A stretch of DNA of 64,000 nucleotides from NCBI RefSeq assembly GCF_003254395.2, contig NC_037647.1, positions 7,891,925 to 7,955,924 of the forward strand, read 5' to 3'. The notes under the pieces are model-generated. The model saw only the letters and a program-made list of their open reading frames with translations, was not told the DNA's origin and ran no database searches. This document shows, one piece after another, positions 1 to 10,462 of this stretch. The translations under genes were made by a program, and so were the position numbers. This DNA comes from Apis mellifera (lineage: Eukaryota; Arthropoda; Insecta; Hymenoptera; Apidae). Every line of letters begins with the position of its first letter. Position 1 is the stretch's first letter.

Positions 1-150
1 TTCCGATCCTCGGCTCAACTTCTTCTTCTCCAACTGTTCTCTTTGGAGACGATCCGGGTTCGGGACATGGGTGAAATTCACGTTGCATCCAATTCGCTCG
101 TAGCCGCACGGATCGAAGTATACGCATACGCGTTCACGACGCTCGGCTAC

Positions 151-170
151 TCTCTCTCTCTCTCTCTCTC
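151..170. repeat. (TC)10 microsatellite
   Basis: Ten uninterrupted TC dinucleotides inside the opa intron. A B-box-like ggttcgatcc follows it at about 176, but no tRNA structure surrounds that. Confidence 0.9.
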
Positions 171-474
171 GCTCGGTTCGATCCCGGCCGTAGCCAAAAC
201 GATTATAATAACTATTTTATCCGGCGCGGATCTGGGCCATTGTGCCTCCCCATTCTGAAAGTCATAACACGGTGCCTACACTGCCCTTCGGGAACTGCTC
301 TTCGGGGCCATGCCTCCCCCAGCCAGCCACACGGGTACACCGTAACCATGCTGCACCATGAATCTCCACTTTATGTATACGCGTCTGCGTGTCCCCTGTG
401 CACGCTTGCTCTTCCCTCTTCTGTCGTCGTCGCACGATCCACTTTCGCCAACGGGTTCGTTGCTTTACTTCTGC

Positions 475-1102
475 ACGAGCTACATCGCGTTCCGTGTTTT
501 CCAACATCGAGAAGCTTTTTTTTTTTTATATATTAAACCAATAATTTAGAGAATTTGGTAAAAATTGTAAAGTTTCGATCGATGATATCACCTTGGACTA
601 ATTCGTACATGATTAAAAAATATCATCCAAGCGAGTTACATCGTGTTCCATGAAGAGATCGTTCTCGAGAAGCTTTTTCTTTTCTTTGTTAAACCAGCAA
701 TTTAGAGAATTTGGTAAAAATTGTAAAGCTTCGATCGATGATATTATATCACCTTGGACTAATTCGTACATGATTAAAAAGTATCATCCAAGCAAACTGC
801 ATCGCGTTCCGTGAAGAGATCGTTCTCGAGAAGCTTTTTTTTTTCTTTAAAAACCAGCAATTTAGAGAATTTGGTAAAAATTGTAAAATTTCGATCGATG
901 ATATCACCTTGGACTAATTCGTACATGATTAAAAAGTATCATCCAAGCGAGTTGCATCGCGTTCCGTGAAGAGATTGTTCTCGAGAAGAAAAATTCTTTT
1001 CTTTATTAAACCAGCAATTTAGAGATTTGGTAAAAATTGTAAAGCTTCGATCGATGATATTACATCACTTTGGACTAATTCGTACATGATTAAAAAAGTA
1101 CC
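475..1102. repeat. Tandem repeat, four copies of a ~157-bp unit
   Basis: A complex unit is repeated head to tail four times. The landmark tttagag appears at 545, 701, 861 and 1018, giving periods of 156, 160 and 157 bases. Each copy carries, in order, a gcatcgcgttccgtg-like segment, gagaagctttt plus a T-rich stretch, accagcaatttagaga, tttggtaaaaattgtaaa, tcgatcgatgatat, ggactaattcgtacatg and attaaaaagtatcatcc. Copies differ by scattered substitutions and by small indels such as an extra 4-5 bases after gatgatat in copies 2 and 4. No open frame spans a unit. It lies inside the opa intron. It looks like a local satellite or minisatellite and not a coding repeat. Confidence 0.92.
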
Positions 1103-3080
1103 ACGTTTCCACCCGCGTCGAGTCGATTAACAATCTATTATCTCTTTCTCTCATTCTTCACCCCTCCATCGTTGAAACCAATATACACACGCACGGGAAA
1201 TTCTTCAAGCTTATTCGAGCTTCCCCTCAAGGGGGACAGAGGGGGACGTATCTCTCCCCTTGCGCCAAGAATCCTTGCAGCGTCTCGTCTCGTCGACTGG
1301 AAGGTAAAACGAGAGAGGATCCGCGTGTATCCGAGGCACACTGTTTCCCATTGGACGAGGCACGCACACGCACGCGTGCACGGCCCCGCACACGACCAAC
1401 CCGGGGGCAATATTTCACGGCATATTGTTGCCATCTGCACACGCAACCCCGCGACAGAATGCACGACGTAGGAGAGACGCGAGCTTTTATTTATCTGCTA
1501 TTTATTTGCCAACGCGCTCGCTACCGAACCGGCCCCGCCGGGGCTCACGACCCTGCCGGGGACAGATTTGAAAAGTTATTAATCGTCCCGTTTTTGGAAG
1601 GAGCACGCCACAGGGACGCACACTCTTTTCTTTCACACCGGTGAGGGATAACCGGCCTCTTGCCACCTCGAGCCAACCGAACCCCGTCTCGATTGGCCAT
1701 CGAGAGGCTTCCTCGAGGAGGTGCGAATCGATGGGTGGAGACACCGAGGATGAGTCGAGATCGAGAATCTGGAAATCAAGATGGGGATCGTTATGATACT
1801 CGGATTATAATAAAATGCGCGAGCAATTTATTAGCAAGAATTAAGAATTGAAAATTGAATACTAAATGAAAACGAATCTTTGATCCAACAAATTTTAAAA
1901 ATATCAATTTCAATTCTTCTCGAAACAAAAATACGAATCGACGAAAATTTCATCGTCTCCAGAATAATTTCTGAATAAAAAATGCGAATCCATTCCCCAC
2001 CCTCTCCGAAACGAGGCTCGTCGATAGCAACGATCTCTGTATTCCGACACAAAAAAGAAAAAGCTACGAATTAGGTGGCTGACCTAATTTCCTCCTCGAG
2101 TCCGCTCCAAGAGATCCAAGATCGTAACCCGATAACTCTGTCTTTCGCGTGTAGCCTAGAGCTTACCTTAGGATCTTTCGTTACGATGGAAAGGAAGTAT
2201 AAATAATACAAACTGTAGTTCCTCTCTTGCTCCTCGATCAGATAAAACCACGCGCGGAGGGGGAGGGAAGGAGGGATCGTAAATTTTCCCTAATAAAGTT
2301 TCTCGATACGGTTCGCGGTTACGCGCGTATATCGTTGGGCAAATTGCGAACGAAACGTTGAAACGTTGAGCGCGATGGTCGAGGTGCAGGAGGGAAGGGA
2401 AGGGAAGGGAAGGGAGAAGAGGGGAGCGAGGAGGAGGCCGGAGAAACGTCAGATAAGACGGCGACACCGGGCGCGCGATCGCGCGGACCGCTATCTTTCC
2501 AGCTTCATAAATATTTAAGACGCCTTCTTATGACGCCGCTGCCATAAGTACCCGCACCCCGACACACGTCCAACCGATTTAAATATAATCTGTGTCGCGG
2601 CGATACGTCACCGTAACACGGCAATGTTATCGCGCTTTTCACACGTGAGATGAATAACGACCACGTCGCCCCCGATCCACGTACGCGAAAACCCACCATC
2701 CCCGCGCTCGCTCGTCCCGTCGACCGCTTATTTATATTATATACGCGACTTTCATAGATACATGGAGGAATGGAGGAAAAATTAATTTCCCTATCGCAGT
2801 TGCGAGTTTTGTTTAAAAAAAAAAAAGAAAAATGGGATGGAAATGCGCGTCAAGATAAAAAGGTATTTTCAAATGCCAGTAGGATCCTCTTATTGCGGAG
2901 GGGGGAGTTGTTTGTCCGTTCTTGAATCATGGAATTCGAAACTGGATCCTTTATTCGGAATTTGTCTCGATCAACAACAAGTTGAAAATGAGGGAATCGT
3001 TGGAATATCGATTTCTTTCTTCGCTTCGCGCGAAGTATCCTTGGAACATCATTTCCCTCGATTTCCACGGGGAGAAAAGA

Positions 3081-3084
<4 letters not shown>

Positions 3085-3123
<39 letters not shown>
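3085..3123. repeat. (AT)n microsatellite
   Basis: About 19 AT dinucleotides without interruption, in the opa intron. Confidence 0.92.
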
Positions 3124-3126
<3 letters not shown>

Positions 3127-3449
3127 GTTGGACAAACGTTGAATCTCTAGGAATTCCCCTTTTTCTCTCCCCTTGAGCTTAAAAGGGAGGGCAAAGTTGG
3201 CCTCCACCATTTTCCCCATAAAAAAATCCGCCAAGTTTGCGCTTCCTGTTCTCGCGTCTCCATCGCTTCTTCTCGGATAAAGAGAGAGAGAGAGGGAGGG
3301 AGAGAGAGTCGAGAGGAGGAAGGAGGCCGGAAAAAGGGAGTGTATACGGGTGGAGGACGTTGGCGGGGTGTGAGCCGACGGTAAAATATATTCCAGTCAA
3401 CTTCCGGTGGAAATAAATAAGAGTCACGCCACACGGTCTCGTTGCGCCC

Positions 3450-3450
<1 letters not shown>

Positions 3451-3493
<43 letters not shown>

Positions 3494-3495
3494 GC
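3451..3495. repeat. (GAC)10(GGC)5 compound trinucleotide run
   Basis: Ten GAC units run directly into five GGC units. Every frame across it is open, producing poly-Asp, poly-Arg, poly-Thr or poly-Ala shadows. There is no sign that it is coding, because it is intronic to opa. Confidence 0.9.
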
Positions 3496-4233
3496 TATTC
3501 GTGTGCAGAGGAAGCTTATCTCTCGATATCATTGCGCCTCTCCTCGCCCCCGGGCCAACCGGAGGAGAGAATGTTCCACCGTTGCTCATCAAGATACTCG
3601 CGAAATCATGATGTAAAAGCGATGCGATCGCATTTCGAGCAGGCTATTGTGAGTTGAACGAGAAACCCCGCGAGCATCTCCCCCGGAGAAAATGCTTTTC
3701 CAACGCATCCCTTGCCGCACCGGATAATCGCTGCTGGTAGTTAACGTGTTTAGAAATGTTTCAAGACAACATCTCCTCCTCCCTCGAGGCTTCTAAGATC
3801 CGTGGAATAGAACCGATAGAATAATATTTCCATCCTCTTGGAATTGCGCGTAGCTTTCCAAGACGTTGTAGCTTTTCGAAATTATTTATTTCGCGAGCGA
3901 TAAGCAAGACGTGATTGCGAAACATGTTAAAAATTTGAGAAAGAAGAGATCTAAAGTCTCGATTCTCTCGGCAATAGGGGAGGAACGATCTACGTAAGAG
4001 ATTAGGTAAATTTGGAATAAAACGAACGATCTGGATCGTTGCGATTAAATGGGAAACGGTGGACGGAAAGGGAGGAAAAGGAAACGTGGTTAACATTTTC
4101 TATCCCTAGAGTTACGTCTCTCCTCCAGGAGGAAGCAGATTTCAATTAAGTATCGGAGCGCGCGAAGACGTAGACACAGCGGAGCGAGCCGGACTCAATT
4201 ACAAAGTCATTAATTCCCGTCTTCTTTTTCCAG

Positions 4234-4403
4234 GCGAGAAACCGTTCAAGTGTGAATACTCAGGCTGCGAGAGGCGGTTCGCGAACAGCAGCGACCGCAA
4301 GAAGCACAGTCACGTCCACACGTCCGACAAGCCTTACAATTGTCGAGTTTCCGGCTGCGACAAGTCGTATACCCATCCTAGCTCGTTGCGCAAACATATG
4401 AAG
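4234..4403 (+). CDS. opa: odd-paired (Zic family), exon with zinc fingers 4 and 5
   Basis: This exon encodes two C2H2 zinc fingers of odd-paired, the insect Zic-family nuclear transcription factor that controls pair-rule timing and later midgut and head development. Residues run GEKPFKCEYSGC through SSLRKHMK. Finger 4 has Cys-x4-Cys-x12-His-x3-His within EYSGCERRFANSSDRKKHSH. Finger 5 has CRVSGCDKSYTHPSSLRKH, and its last zinc-binding His is encoded in the next exon (KHMK|VH). The acceptor cttctttttccag precedes 4234 and the donor aag|gtacgt follows 4403. The exon enters in phase 1, since the first G of the GGC codon lies upstream, and leaves in phase 0. Fingers 1-3 and the N-terminus are outside the window. 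The near-invariant Zic signature makes the family certain; opa is the only Zic gene usually present in insects. Confidence 0.95.
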
Positions 4404-5621
4404 GTACGTGCGCAATCCTCAAATGACTCCGATCCCCTTCTATCCCCCCCCTGCTATCAATTTAATCCATTCGTGCTCAACGAATTTCGATTCGATGATT
4501 TTGAGCTTTCTTTCTTTCTTTTTTTTTTTTTTTTTTCCCCAGTTCGAGTCACAGAATTGAACTTTTCTTTCCTTCTTACAAATCCATTATTCGACCATGT
4601 TCCAAGAAGGCGAATCGGATGCTTTGCTCCATAATTAATTAATCGCTTTTCTTCTTTTCTTCTTTTTCCATATTATTTCGGCTTAATCTGTAGATCGTTC
4701 CCTCGCACCAGACTCACTATCTGAGGAAGGGGCCTATCGTGTTTGCCATTTCGTTTCACGCTAGGAAACGATAGTGGACACGTTTGGAACGGCTGGAAAG
4801 TAAAAATAAAAAACAAGAGAGAGAGAGAGAGTGAGAGAGAGAGAGAGTGAAAGAGAGAGAGAGAGAGAGAGAGAGAAACGGTTGTGGGAAGAGTGGCTGC
4901 TGCCGGGTATCCAAAGGGTATTCATGCACGAACGGCTACGGAATCTTAATAGGAAATTATCCGTGGCGCACGCGGGGAGAGAAGACGGAAAGAGAAGCAG
5001 AACCGTCCAAAAGGCAACTCCCGAGATACGTGCGCGATAGGTTCGTCGGATAGGAGCGAGAGCGCCTTTCGCTTCTCCACGCTTTTCGCCGGCCTGTGAT
5101 TCGCGGAAGCCAGTCGTCGAGATTTGCTCACTGAATTATGAACGAAGGACCAGAAGGAGAGAGAACGAGAGAGAGAGAGAAAGAGAGAGGGAGAGACAGA
5201 GCCGGATAAATGGGTAAACCTACCGATCTCCCTGATCCCGGTTTTAACTAACGCACGCTCCTTTTGCTCGCCCGATCACTCCCTTCCTTCATCTCCGATA
5301 ACTCTTCTCCACCACAACGCGATCGAGACGCGAATCTTTATCCAAATCAATCACTCTTCTACTCTTCTATAAAATCTTCCTCGAGCGAAATACCAATTAC
5401 CATCCCCAATTATAACCCTTTTAGTTTATCTCCGAGTTTATTTCGCAAAACTCTTCTCTTATCGATTCCTTCTCGCTTTCCCCTCCTCCCCTCAGCATTC
5501 CATCCATCCACCCCTGACAAATCCTAACCGACTAACCAAGCCAGCGCGGCCCTCGAACCTTACCTCCTAGCTCGAAATTTCCCGCGAGCGTCTAACGTTA
5601 AGCCCCGCCTCCTGGTTCCAG
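4404..5621 (+). other. opa: opa intron between zinc-finger exon and last exon
   Basis: A 1218-bp GT-AG intron: donor gtacgt, acceptor ctcctggttccag. It splits finger 5 between its two zinc-binding histidines. It contains a T15 run near 4518, a GA-rich microsatellite (4816-4877) and another purine run (about 5152-5203). No other exon is seen. Confidence 0.9.
4816..4877. repeat. Interrupted (GA)n microsatellite
   Basis: GA dinucleotides broken by occasional gtga and gaaa variants, inside the opa intron. On the coding strand this is purine-rich, so it is not a splice polypyrimidine tract. Confidence 0.88.
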
Positions 5622-5945
5622 GTGCACGGCATGACCCTGGGCGAGGGCAAGATAGGAGGGGGTTACGAGAGCGAGGGTGAAGAGAGCAGCAGCAGCGGGG
5701 GTAGCTTGTCCGTGACCGGGCACACCGAGTCGCCGCAGCCGCCCCCGGTCGTCCCGACAACCACCACGACCAACCCACCGTCGAGCCATCCCTCGACCAG
5801 GGGCCCAGAGTTGACGGAGTGGTACGTCTGTCAGCCGCCAACGGTCGGTCCCCAGCACAGCCCGTTGCCGGGTCCACCGCCTCCCCATCACCTCGGCGCG
5901 CATCACTTCAACCCGCTGATGCATCACCAAGCGACCGCTTACTAG
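5622..5945 (+). CDS. opa: odd-paired (Zic family), last coding exon and C-terminus
   Basis: This 108-codon exon completes zinc finger 5 (VHG after HMK) and encodes the disordered C-terminal tail of odd-paired. Visible landmarks match insect opa. GGYESEGEESSSSGGS corresponds to the conserved GYDSEGEESSSS segment. A Pro/Thr-rich stretch follows (QPPPVVPTTTTTNPP). LTEWYVCQPP corresponds to the Zic-type (D/E)WY motif. The end HHFNPLMHHQATAY closely matches the fly ending LMHPGAATAY. The acceptor is ctcctggttccag|GTG and the stop codon is TAG at 5943-5945. The tail is much shorter than in Drosophila, which has long His and Gln tracts between these landmarks. The first codon is an internal valine, not a start. 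Confidence 0.95.
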   Translation: MHGMTLGEGKIGGGYESEGEESSSSGGSLSVTGHTESPQPPPVVPTTTTTNPPSSHPSTRGPELTEWYVCQPPTVGPQHSPLPGPPPPHHLGAHHFNPLMHHQATAY

Positions 5946-6876
5946 TTCCCTCCGCCGCCGAGGAAATCGAGGAATCGAGGGATCGAGAAATCGAGGAAGC
6001 CGAGGAAACCGAGGAAGCCGAGGAAGCCGAGGAAACCGAGGAAGCCGAGGAAACCGAGAAAATCGAGAAATCGAGAAATCGAGAAATCGAGAAAATCGAG
6101 GAATCGAGAAATCGAGAAATCGAGGAATCGAGAAATCGAGAAATCGAGGGATCGAGGAATCGAGAAATCGAGAAATCGAGGGATCGAGGAATCGAGAAAT
6201 CGAGGAAATCGAGGAAATCGAGGAAACCGAGGAAATCGAGGAAGCCGAGGAAGCCGAGGAAACCGAGAAAATCGAGGAATCGAGAAATCGAGGGATCGAG
6301 GAATCGAGAAATCGAGGGATCGAGGAATCGAGGGATCGAGGAACAAGGTGGCTACTAATGTTGATCAACGGTCGAGAATCGGGATGGAAGAATCTTTTGG
6401 TGGAGAACAAGTGCAAGAAAGGGCCAAAGGGGAAGATTTACGCGGGGAAAGAGGGAGAATGTGAAGAGAACTGAACGTTTATTCGAACCAGTTGGAGAGA
6501 ATGGTAATTTGTATATAGGGGGAGGATGTTGGAGAAAATGTGCGTGAATCGGTTTATGCTAAAATTTTTGTACAAATTTGAAGTTTACGCGTTTATTATT
6601 TTTTTTTTATTGTAATTCATTTTTGTACAACAATAGGAGCACGGTACGTGACACGTAGCTACTAGTGATTTTTCCAATGTTGTTATCAATATTATCAAAT
6701 TCGTTAACAATGGCTAAACGAAAGTGTTTTTTGTAAAGGAAAATATTGCTTGAAATTACCCTCTGGAATTATCTTTAGTTAAATCATGTTTCCACACGTG
6801 GGGAAAAGGAATAACTTGTTTTTCGAATAAGTTTGACAAATTTTTAATCGGAATGTATTATCGATGGAAAAATAAA
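5946..6876 (+). other. opa: Probable opa 3' UTR (proximal part)
   Basis: Sequence directly after the opa stop codon. It opens with a 385-bp TCGAG minisatellite and then becomes AT-rich. The first clear AATAAA hexamer on the + strand is at 6871-6876, a candidate polyadenylation signal. Further AATAAA-like words occur in the A-rich tract near 7806 and ATAAAG words near 8380-8402, so the UTR may be longer. The 3' end is not determined. Confidence 0.5.
5958..6342. repeat. Compound TCGAG/CCGAG minisatellite in opa 3' UTR
   Basis: About 385 bp of short units. One class is 8 bp (aaatcgag or gaatcgag) and the other is 9 bp (gaagccgag or gaaaccgag). The 9-bp class clusters at about 5995-6060 and 6225-6270, with the 8-bp class between and after. 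The + strand is almost all purine apart from the TC or CC in each unit. Both strands are open for long stretches (a Glu/Arg/Ser-rich frame on +, a Ser/Arg/Phe/Leu-rich frame on -), but this follows from the repeat and is not evidence for a protein. Confidence 0.93.
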
Positions 6877-7377
6877 GGAAAAATTATCTTTAAAGAATTA
6901 ATAAGAATTTGGAATTTTTCGAAAGGATACTTTAAAAATTTTTATTCCTATAAAATTTTCTCGATAAAATCGGGATTCGATCGATTCTCGGTTAAAAAAA
7001 TCGAGAAAGTTTATCTCGAAACGCTGTTTTCGTCCGTTCTAACAAATTCGTTTCGAACGATACAGGATACATAGATAGATGCGAAATTAAACAAAGAGTT
7101 AGAACGAGACGAGATCAGTCTTTCGAGTAACGTTGGTATTTATTTCACGCGGTGATATTCGTGGAACTTAGGAAAAGATTTAAAAACGGAGGATCGTATT
7201 ATCCGATAGCTAACAATTTCTACGGCGAGCGTAGAATAATTGGATCAACAATAACATGATCAAGGATTCAATGTCCAATGAATCAAGTTACCTCTATCCG
7301 GATTGCAAGTAATGGTTGTGATGATTGTAAATATGGATTAAATCGAATGGTTTAAACAATATATGGTAAAGAAATAC

Positions 7378-7452
7378 AGAGAGAGTGAGAGAGAGAGTGA
7401 GAGAAAGAGTGAATGAATGAGTGAGTGAGTGAGTGAATGAGAGAGAGAGAGA
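7378..7452. repeat. GAGA/GTGA-type microsatellite
   Basis: GA dinucleotides mixed with gtga and gaat tetramers over about 75 bp. Confidence 0.85.
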
Positions 7453-7743
7453 TGTTATGACGCGTTCTCGAACACGAAAAATCGTGTCTCGGCAATCACA
7501 GCGTTACGAATTAGACGAAAGCAATTTCCAACGGCGGCGGTTCGCGTAATTCAAGCCACGTTCGTGCCTCGATTTATCAATCGCGAAACAAAAGATCGGG
7601 ACTCGTCGAGGGTTCCGGTTTAATCGTTCCTCGACCAATCGTACGCACTTCTTCGCGGATTTTAATTAAAACGTTGTGATAGTGGAGCGAAACGATGTTT
7701 TAGTGCCGGGCACGATCGGTGCTTGGTTGCGAAAAGTTGAACG

Positions 7744-7876
7744 AAAAAAAAAAAAAAAAAAAAAAAAAGAAAAGAAAGAAAAAAAGAAAAAGGAAAAAAA
7801 CAATAAAAAAAAATAAAAAAAAAAAAAAAAATAAAAAAAAAAAGAAAAAGAGAAAAAAAAAGAAAAAAAAAAGAAA
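7744..7876. repeat. 133-bp A-rich tract
   Basis: Almost pure adenine with scattered G, T and C, beginning with an uninterrupted run of about 25 A. It has no flanking open frame, terminal inverted repeat or obvious target-site duplication that would identify a retroelement tail. Confidence 0.9.
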
Positions 7877-8058
7877 TGCGACCTAGTGTTGTATATATTA
7901 ATACTATTATTAGTATTACTTAGTTAGTACTATCTACTAGATGGCGAAAAAGCGAGAATCTACGAGGACGATAGAAAAAAGAGAGAATGGGAAAAGTAAA
8001 ACTTGTAAAATATTGTACTATTGTAATTTCTATTGTGTGTGATATTCTGTAAATACAG

Positions 8059-8150
8059 AAAGAGAGAGAGAGAACGAGCGAGCGATTGAGAGAGAGAGAA
8101 AGAGAGAGAACGTGTGAGTGATCGAGAGAGAGAGAGAGTGAGAGAGAGAC
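8059..8150. repeat. Interrupted (GA)n microsatellite
   Basis: GA repeats with gagcgagcga and gtgagtgatc interruptions. It yields a Ser/Leu-rich shadow frame on the - strand. Confidence 0.85.
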
Positions 8151-9857
8151 GAGATACCTAGAACGCAACGAGCGTTAAGAAATAACATTGTAATAATTAT
8201 CATTTTTCGTTGCGTGTATGCTTAGGCTCTTGGTCATCCACCATACTTGCATTATATCACAATTGTTTCGCAAACACTCGAAATATATTGATGATGCGAT
8301 ATATTGGAATATTTGTCTGATTTATTGATCGAAAATTGTATCATTATCCATCACCTTTTCGAAAATTTTATCGAAAGATAATAAAGAAAAAGAAGATAAT
8401 AAAGAAAAAATAACTCGAAGTATATATATATGTATATTCTCTCGTTACATTTGAGATTATAATTTTCGCGTTATATATTTTTTCGATTTCGATTTCTCGC
8501 CATTGCTTTCCGAGAGATAGGAATTCAATAAATATATATACGATTTTAACGTGGTATAATTGATCATCGAAAAGTTGGGCGAACGATGACAATGCTCCAC
8601 GCGAGGAACATCTCCGGACCCTGGACGACCTTTTTTCGTATCGCGGAGGCGGTGGATACTTTATACTTGTATTGTAACGAAATTTATGAACGATCGAGAT
8701 AATAAAATGCGACGAGGAATGCTGCGAGTTTGGCTCGCAGTTTCGGGTGAATATCGGGGGCCGACTAACCATCCTCCCTTGATCTCGCCACCGAGATTAC
8801 CTCGTATATCGATAAATAATAACTTTAACGCGAGGAAATTAACGTTTCTTTTATTGCACGGCCCGATACCTGCCCTCTGCGCGACAACTTTACGACCAGG
8901 GAGGGAACGAATATCGCCATAAAGGAAAACCTCTCTCCTCCTCGTTCGAATCGAGACCAACACTTCTCTTCGAAACCTCTCTGGTCGGAAAATTCTAGAA
9001 ATCCATCTCTCAATGAAAATTAATCGATCGCTCGCGCACCACTTTTCGTGTGCGCAGCTTTATCGCCACGAAAACCTCGAAAAAAAAAAACAGGAGTCTG
9101 GGAGGAGAGGATATACGCGTACGCCCGATGGCTCCAAGATTTCTAGATGAGATTATGAGAAACAGTTTCCTCGCGGGATTATAAATAACACGGGAGGGGA
9201 AAGGTTCCTTATTAAACTCGAAGCGCGGCGGCGATCTCTCGATCGCGCCCGACGATCCGAATGTAAAAAATCGAGCAACTCGAGGAAGGGAGGTATATAT
9301 GCGCGTGTACGTTCCTCTCTCTTGAGAGAGAGAGAGAGAGAGGGAGAGGTTCGTCTGTGAGGATGGCGCCACAATGTGTCTAGGCACCTACGCGAGGAAG
9401 GAAGGAAAGGGGGAGCCAGGGAAGAGAAAGGTGGAGAAGAGAGGAGAGATAGCATCGGCGAAGAAGGTGGACGCGCGAGGGGCCATTTTATTGCTCGATA
9501 AGCAGATGAATTCGTCAGATAATTCGTGGCCCGGATGCAGATGATTTTATTAGGCGAAACGGCGGCACCGGGGGAACGGGACGAAAATTTTTCGGTCGGG
9601 CACACCGATTGAGATGACACACGGCCCCGGATGAGAGAGAGATCCTCGCCAGATTACAGAACAACGGACGCACGTACATCTTCTCTCCCCGCCTCCCCCG
9701 TGCGTCTTTGCATCGCCTCGCGTGATCGATGGATTTTCCCTCGCTTTTTGTGCCACCGACTCTCCTCCCCCTCCCCCTTACACTCTTCCTTTTACACCGA
9801 TCCATCGTCCGGTTCGTATTTCGTTTCGAATTCTAGCGGCTGGCTTTTTTTCGTGGT

Positions 9858-9959
9858 GAAAAAAAAGAAAAGAAAAGAAAAGAAGAGAAGAAGAGGAGAG
9901 AGAAGAGAGGAGAGGAGAGGAGAACGAGAAAGAGAAGGAGAAGGAGAAGGAGGAGGAGA
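9858..9959. repeat. ~100-bp purine (A/G) tract
   Basis: An AAAAG/GAGA/AAGGAG mixture with a single C (in gaacgag). Long polypurine runs of this kind can adopt non-B DNA. No gene overlaps it. Confidence 0.88.
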
Positions 9960-10299
9960 TCGTTACAGCATCCAGGGCGAATCGAGCTGGAATATTCGCG
10001 AATATTTTTCGCAAGCGTGACTCGACGTCCGAGGCCGGGACCGTCCAATCAGTCAACCGGACCGCAATCAAACTCTCGTCGTTTCACAGAAATCATGGAT
10101 GGACGAAAACAGCTGGACCCTCGTCAGAGAACGCCGAATAAATATCGTTCCGACGAAATAGAAGACACGGGGAGAAATAGAGACGAGGAGGGAGGGAGAA
10201 GAGGATTCCACGGCCCGGTGGCCAGACGCGAAAAAATAATTCCGTCCCCGGGAACGTCCTTTTGTCTTCGCCTCTTCTTCCTTCTTTTTTCCTCCTCCC

Positions 10300-10330
<31 letters not shown>

Positions 10331-10433
10331 GTTCCTTCGCGTCATAAAGCCAGATTCGTATTAAAGGGCATGACACATAATTAATGCCTGCCGGTCACGA
10401 AACGCTGCGAGAGAGAAACGAACCAAGAAAAAA

Positions 10434-10462
10434 GAGGAGGAGGAGGAGGAGGAGGAGGAGGA
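10434..10462. repeat. (GAG)n trinucleotide run
   Basis: About nine GAG units. They give a poly-Ser/Leu shadow on the - strand. Confidence 0.88.

Larger units (their letters stand above)
1..4233 (+). other. opa: opa intron (3' part), upstream of the zinc-finger exon
   Basis: This stretch ends in a pyrimidine-rich acceptor (cttctttttccag) directly before the zinc-finger exon, so it is the 3' part of an opa intron whose 5' end lies outside the window. I see no coding exon in it: the open frames are short and low in complexity. It contains a (TC)10 run at 151-170, a ~157-bp tandem repeat (475-1102), an (AT)n run (3085-3123) and a (GAC)10(GGC)5 run (3451-3495). Zinc fingers 1-3 of a Zic protein must be encoded upstream of base 1. 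Enhancers may sit here, but nothing in the sequence alone proves one. Confidence 0.75.
6877..8400. other. AT-rich downstream region of opa
   Basis: Possibly distal opa 3' UTR. It holds interrupted GA/GTGA repeats (7378-7452 and 8059-8150) and a 133-bp A-rich tract (7744-7876). No conserved open frame is seen on either strand. Confidence 0.5.

Noticed and set aside
171..200. Possible tRNA B box (ggttcgatcc)
   Set aside because: The T-arm does not pair fully and the upstream sequence is a TC microsatellite, so no cloverleaf is possible.
5819..6358. 179-codon + frame through the opa 3' minisatellite (Glu/Arg/Ser-rich)
   Set aside because: It overlaps the opa exon in another frame and consists almost wholly of the TCGAG repeat, which leaves frames open on both strands.
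5598..6416. 272-codon minus frame over the opa end (SSIPRFLDSSIPRF repeats)
   Set aside because: It is antisense to a certain opa exon and to the same minisatellite; a repeat shadow.
7744..7876. Retrotransposon poly-A tail
   Set aside because: No upstream element, reverse-transcriptase frame or target-site duplication is visible; impure A-rich simple sequence.
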